Shown piece by piece: positions 60,315 through 64,000 of a stretch of 64,000 nucleotides of DNA. Position numbers and translations under genes: made by a program. Within the stretch, counting starts at the first letter, position 1. Every line of letters begins with the position of its first letter. The DNA is from Balneolaceae bacterium (GTDB lineage: Bacteria; Bacteroidota; Rhodothermia; Balneolales; Balneolaceae): positions 186,001 to 250,000 of the forward strand of contig REDA01000039.1 in the NCBI GenBank assembly GCA_007693745.1, written 5' to 3'. Under the pieces are notes generated by a model, which saw only the letters and a program-made list of their open reading frames with translations, was not told where the DNA came from and did no database searches.

Positions 60315-62312
60315 ATGGATAAATTACGTGCTGAAAAACGTGTGAATGAACTGCGGGATCTTCTTCATCGCGCCAATGTAGCCTACTATCAGCAAGCCGC
60401 ACCATTTATCAGTGACAGGGACTTCGACATGGCTCTTGCTGAGCTGGCACAGCTTGAAGACGAGCACGATTTAAGTGATCCCGACTCCCCCACCCGCCGG
60501 GTTGGAGGCATGCCCTCCGGCGCTTTTCCTGCAGTAGAGCATCCGATTCCAATGCTCAGCCTCGATAATACCTATAATGACGATGAGCTGAAGGCATTTG
60601 ACAGGAGAGTTTCCGATATACTGGGCCACAATGACTACACCTATGCAGCAGAGCTGAAATTCGACGGCGCCTCTGTCCGGCTTCGGTATGAAGAAGCAAC
60701 CCTCACTCTTGGAGCTACCCGGGGCGACGGAAATAACGGAGATGATATTACTGCCAATATCAGAACCATCCGGGATATTCCTCTCTCTTTGAAAACAAAT
60801 AGCATGGAGGTTCTTGAGGTTCGCGGAGAAGCCTATATGGAGAAAGAGGCTTTTATCCGCCTTAATGAGCATCGGGAAGCAGAAGGACTCCAGCCCTTTG
60901 CCAATCCCAGAAACTCTACTGCCGGCTCATTAAAAATGCAGGATCCAAGAGAAGTTGCCCGGCGACCAATCCGTTTCTTCGCTTTTGATCTGCTCACAGA
61001 AACACCGGTTGCCGGACGGACTCACCGGGAAAAACTGGAAGCCCTCAGGCTTATGGGCTTTCCGGTTTGTCAGTTTACACGATTCTGCACCTCAATAGAT
61101 GATGTGCTGATTGTGATTCGCGAGTGGGAAAGCATGCGAAGGGAACTTCCCTACGACACGGATGGTGTTGTAATCAAGGTGAATGAAGAGAAATTTCATG
61201 ATGAGCTTGGAACCACATCCAAATTTCCGCGATGGGCAATCGCTTTTAAATTTGAAGCTGAACAAGCCGTCACTACACTTGAGTCTGTCACACTTCAGGT
61301 TGGAAGACTTGGCAAAATTACACCTGTTGCTGAACTAAAACCTGTACTGCTCGCAGGCACAACAGTGAAACGTGCCTCCCTTCACAATGAGGATGAGATC
61401 ATCCGGAAAGATATTCGGGCAGGCGATACCGTTATCATTGAAAAAGCCGGTGAGATTATTCCGCAGGTCGTCTCTGTAGTGAACCGGGAGAATAAAGAGA
61501 GAGGGCTCCCTTTCAAAATGCCCTCATCGTGTCCTGCCTGCGGGGAAGTACTGATCCGGCTTGAAGATGAGGCGGACTGGCGATGTATCAACCCGCAATG
61601 TCCCCCGCAAATCCGTGAAAGAATTAAGCATTTCGCATCAAGAGATGCCATGGATATTGACGGATTGGGAGAAGCTATTATCGATCTCCTCATCGAGGAG
61701 AACCTGATCAGCAATTATGCTGATCTCTACCTGCTGGAAAAAGAACAGCTGATTCCGCTGGAACGAATGGCAGAAAAAAGTGCCGAGAATCTCATACGAT
61801 CTATTGAAATGAGCAAAATGAGAACCCTGGACCGAATCCTTTTCGGACTGGGTATCCGGTTTGTTGGCAAGACTGTATCCAAAGACCTCGCCGCATCTTT
61901 TAACTCCATAGATGAGCTTATGGAAGCCAATGAGGAGTCACTGACCTGTATCAGCTCTATTGGTCCAAAAATAGCTCAATCCGTTGTTGTTCATTTCAAT
62001 AAAAAGGAAAACCGCGAGTTGATCCAGCGCCTGAAAGATGCGGGCCTCTCGTTCGAATCTGCAAAAACAGTGACTGTTTCTCAAAAACTATCCGGAATGA
62101 AGATTGTGATTACCGGCACTCTCCCTGCGATGACCAGAAATGAAGCCAGGGAAATGATTGAAAAACATGGCGGCTCTGTTACTTCGTCTGTAAGTAAACA
62201 GACCGATTTCCTGCTCGCCGGTGATTCACCGGGAAGCAAGTATGACAAAGCAGTGAAGCTCGGTGTGGAAATTCTTGATGAAAACCGTTTCAGAGAACGG
62301 ATCGGAATTTGA
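60315..62312 (+). CDS. ligA: NAD-dependent DNA ligase LigA
   Basis: Essential ligase sealing nicks with NAD. The 665 residues have the Ia/adenylation domain with K115 in ELKFDG, the NAD loop LDNTY, OB fold (VTLQVGRLGKITPVAEL), four-cysteine zinc finger (CPACGEV...CINPQC), helix-hairpin-helix repeats, and a C-terminal BRCT domain (about 592-665, GMKIVITGTLPAMTRNEARE). Length and motifs are complete. No strong terminator follows; two weak hairpins lie at 62472-62514. Confidence 0.98.
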   Translation: MDKLRAEKRVNELRDLLHRANVAYYQQAAPFISDRDFDMALAELAQLEDEHDLSDPDSPTRRVGGMPSGAFPAVEHPIPMLSLDNTYNDDELKAFDRRVSDILGHNDYTYAAELKFDGASVRLRYEEATLTLGATRGDGNNGDDITANIRTIRDIPLSLKTNSMEVLEVRGEAYMEKEAFIRLNEHREAEGLQPFANPRNSTAGSLKMQDPREVARRPIRFFAFDLLTETPVAGRTHREKLEALRLMGFPVCQFTRFCTSIDDVLIVIREWESMRRELPYDTDGVVIKVNEEKFHDELGTTSKFPRWAIAFKFEAEQAVTTLESVTLQVGRLGKITPVAELKPVLLAGTTVKRASLHNEDEIIRKDIRAGDTVIIEKAGEIIPQVVSVVNRENKERGLPFKMPSSCPACGEVLIRLEDEADWRCINPQCPPQIRERIKHFASRDAMDIDGLGEAIIDLLIEENLISNYADLYLLEKEQLIPLERMAEKSAENLIRSIEMSKMRTLDRILFGLGIRFVGKTVSKDLAASFNSIDELMEANEESLTCISSIGPKIAQSVVVHFNKKENRELIQRLKDAGLSFESAKTVTVSQKLSGMKIVITGTLPAMTRNEAREMIEKHGGSVTSSVSKQTDFLLAGDSPGSKYDKAVKLGVEILDENRFRERIGI

Positions 62313-62471
62313 AATCCGTACTCTTTCAAACTCTCATTTCATTGAAATCTCCATTTTCATCAATTCTGTTGTATCTTCGGGCTCAACTTTGATATTTACA
62401 GATACTCTCTTAACCAAATAGTAAAACCGTACAAAACCTGTTTTTTTTGGTAAATCGACTGGCCTGAATAA

Positions 62472-62514
62472 ACAAAAGTACGCTTTTGTGAATCGGTACA
62501 GGTTTCTTTACCTG
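62472..62514 (+). terminator. Two adjacent small hairpins after ligA (weak terminator candidates)
   Basis: ACAAAAG-TACG-CTTTTGT (62472-62489) and ACAGGT-TTCTTT-ACCTGT followed by TTTA (62497-62518). The second has a poor T-tract. The 282-bp gap between ligA and the next gene (62313-62594) holds these and probably the downstream promoter; no ORF is supported there. Confidence 0.35.
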
Positions 62515-62594
62515 TTTTACGGGTTTGAACGGGGTATCAGACAGTTTTGCAGTGCCTCTTGTAGTTGCTCATATCATTCATTTATCTTTATGTA

Positions 62595-64000
62595 ATGAAT
62601 ATTCTGAAAAATATCGGTCTGGGACCGAAAAAGAAAAAAGAAAGCCTCTCTGTAGTGGGTCTGAACAGGGGAAAGGAAAAGCAGGAGTCTCTTGTAAAGA
62701 GAAACCGATATCTGCGTACCCTCATCGTGACTCTTTTTCTGGCTCTGATCCTTGTTTCTTTGCCCCAATCATCTTTTCAACCGGTTGAAAGCTACACCGT
62801 AGGTGAACCCTGGCGGGCCGATGACCTTACCGCTCCATTCACGTTTTCGATAAAAAAAACAGATACTGAACTGGAACAGGAGAGAAATGAGATTCGGGAG
62901 CAGACACCCCCTATTTTTCATACAGAACCCAATGCTCTCCTGAACGCCGAAACTGAGATCGACATTATTTTCAGGGATCTTCAGCCGGTTATGGAAAGTT
63001 ATCTCCAGTGGCAGCGTTCACAGTTAACCGGATCCGCAACACAGGCAAATGATAGCCTTCGGTTTATACAGGAGAGAAACCACTCTCTGCAGACGCTCGA
63101 TGATGAATCATGGAATTTACTTCTGGAAGATTACGCACGCATCCTTCTGAACAATCAGCCCGAACACAGAACCATTATCAGTCAGGTGCGTACCCGGCTG
63201 CTTGAGACCGTACGCAATACTCTGGCCGACGGTTTAATCAATCTGGACAAATCTTCCATTGCACAGGATGAAATCACTGTGCGAAACCTTCGCCAGCAAA
63301 CGGAACGGACCGTACGCCTGAATACAACCCGTGATCTTGCTCAGGCATATGACTTTGCAAATATTCAGTTTAACAGAGCCTTTTTACCTCAAGTATCCCG
63401 AATTGCCTACCAGTTTTATTTGGAAGTTATTCGCCCCAATCTGGTCTTCAGTGAGGCTGACACCCGGGCACTGCTAAATGAAAAACTTGCAGACATCTCT
63501 ACGACACGAGGAGCTGTTGATCAGGGTGAAATCATTATCCGAAGAGGAGATATCGTTACGGATGCCACCGATATTCGCCTGCGAAGTCTCGCAGAAGCAC
63601 GTGCCCTCACTGCAACAGAACTTGAAAGATGGCTGCGGTTTTTGGGAGAATCGATGGTAATCATCATTACCATCATGATGTTTTTCTTCTACATCTATCT
63701 CTACAGAAGAAAAATATTTGATCAGATTTCCATGTTCCTGCTGGTATTTCTGATTATTGGCTTGATTATTCTGGCAAGTGCTCTCATCTATCCGATTGAG
63801 AACATTCGCAGTTTTGCGGTGCCGGTAGCCATCGCACCTATACTTTTAACTATCATATTTGATTCAAGAGTGGGGCTGATGGCCTCAATCACGCTGGCGA
63901 TCATCACCGGTATGATTCATGATTACAGTTTCGAATATCTGGTTGCAACCACAACAGCATGTAGTCTGGGTGTTTTTTCTGTACGTGATATCAAAAAAAG
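62595..64000 (+). CDS. 7TM-HD family cyclic-dinucleotide hydrolase-like protein (PgpH/YqfF), 3'-truncated
   Basis: The frame is open from ATG 62595 to the window edge (468 codons). Residues 40-60 are an N-terminal helix (LRTLIVTLFLALILVSLPQ); a large extracellular domain of about 280 residues follows (SYTVGEPWRADDLTAPFTFS, FLPQVSRIAYQFYLEVIRPN, DQGEIIIRRGDIVTDATD), then a block of membrane helices (SMVIIITIMMFFFYIYLYRR, FLLVFLIIGLIILASALIYP). This is the 7TMR-HDED/7TM-HD layout; the catalytic HD domain lies beyond the edge. Homologues hydrolyse cyclic di-AMP. A ligA gene lies 282 bp upstream. Confidence 0.88.
   Translation, partial: MNILKNIGLGPKKKKESLSVVGLNRGKEKQESLVKRNRYLRTLIVTLFLALILVSLPQSSFQPVESYTVGEPWRADDLTAPFTFSIKKTDTELEQERNEIREQTPPIFHTEPNALLNAETEIDIIFRDLQPVMESYLQWQRSQLTGSATQANDSLRFIQERNHSLQTLDDESWNLLLEDYARILLNNQPEHRTIISQVRTRLLETVRNTLADGLINLDKSSIAQDEITVRNLRQQTERTVRLNTTRDLAQAYDFANIQFNRAFLPQVSRIAYQFYLEVIRPNLVFSEADTRALLNEKLADISTTRGAVDQGEIIIRRGDIVTDATDIRLRSLAEARALTATELERWLRFLGESMVIIITIMMFFFYIYLYRRKIFDQISMFLLVFLIIGLIILASALIYPIENIRSFAVPVAIAPILLTIIFDSRVGLMASITLAIITGMIHDYSFEYLVATTTACSLGVFSVRDIKK

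Overview
The window reads as a chromosomal segment of a free-living, Gram-negative, respiring heterotroph of the FCB group, most likely Balneolota/Rhodothermota. This is inferred from gene content: periplasmic/outer-membrane style lipoproteins and signal peptides, menaquinone methyltransferase, an RLP, SecD and SecF as separate genes, a CcmE with a cysteine-type heme site, few Shine-Dalgarno sites, and a promoter before the tRNA gene that fits the Bacteroidota form TTTG-N21-TATATTTG. No 16S is present, so the phylum is not proven. I see no insertion sequence, prophage, CRISPR array or rRNA operon.

Layout. 1-4.2 kb: 3' part of an M1 peptidase, an overlapping sensor kinase/response regulator pair and an FMN reductase. 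4.2-4.6 kb: a gene-poor patch with a promoter and a + strand terminator but no ORF, so a small RNA is likely. 4.6-9.6 kb (minus): an acidic two-domain unknown, an acyl-CoA carboxylase beta subunit and rarA. 9.8-11.5 kb: orphan ABC ATPase and M29 aminopeptidase. 11.5-19.1 kb (minus): a proteostasis block (ClpB, CbpA-type DnaJ, HtrA, Hsp20) with a small secreted unknown. 19.3-24 kb: type II DAHP synthase, a 140-bp palindromic repeat, uvrA. 24-27.9 kb: secreted unknown, secD, secF, STAS protein. 28-31 kb: purA, a RuBisCO-like protein, a cupin, and tRNA-Gly(GCC). 31-36.6 kb: DUF4236 membrane protein, a second repeat copy, a repeat-rich surface lipoprotein, a phosphatase-like protein, hisI and DUF2237. 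36.6-41.7 kb (minus): a PQQ-type sugar dehydrogenase and ccmC-D-E-F. 41.9-47 kb: PH/SHOCT protein, an internally duplicated secreted protein preceded by a hexamer repeat, an oxidoreductase, an amidohydrolase and an AI-2E family permease. 47-51 kb (minus): serA, engB, purF. 51-64 kb: MauE-like protein, GNAT, lipase-like hydrolase, surE, panB, fabZ, menG, comF, a RodZ-like protein, ligA and the start of a pgpH-type HD hydrolase.

Most of the window is housekeeping. The parts most worth a second look are the purA-RLP-cupin operon (possible variant methylthioadenosine salvage), the System I*-like cytochrome c maturation genes (CcmE with CXXXY, CcmC with an altered WWD motif), the dispersed 140-bp palindromic repeat, the candidate small RNA, the CTNAAC repeat abutting a start codon, and the large acidic protein heading the pccB-rarA operon.
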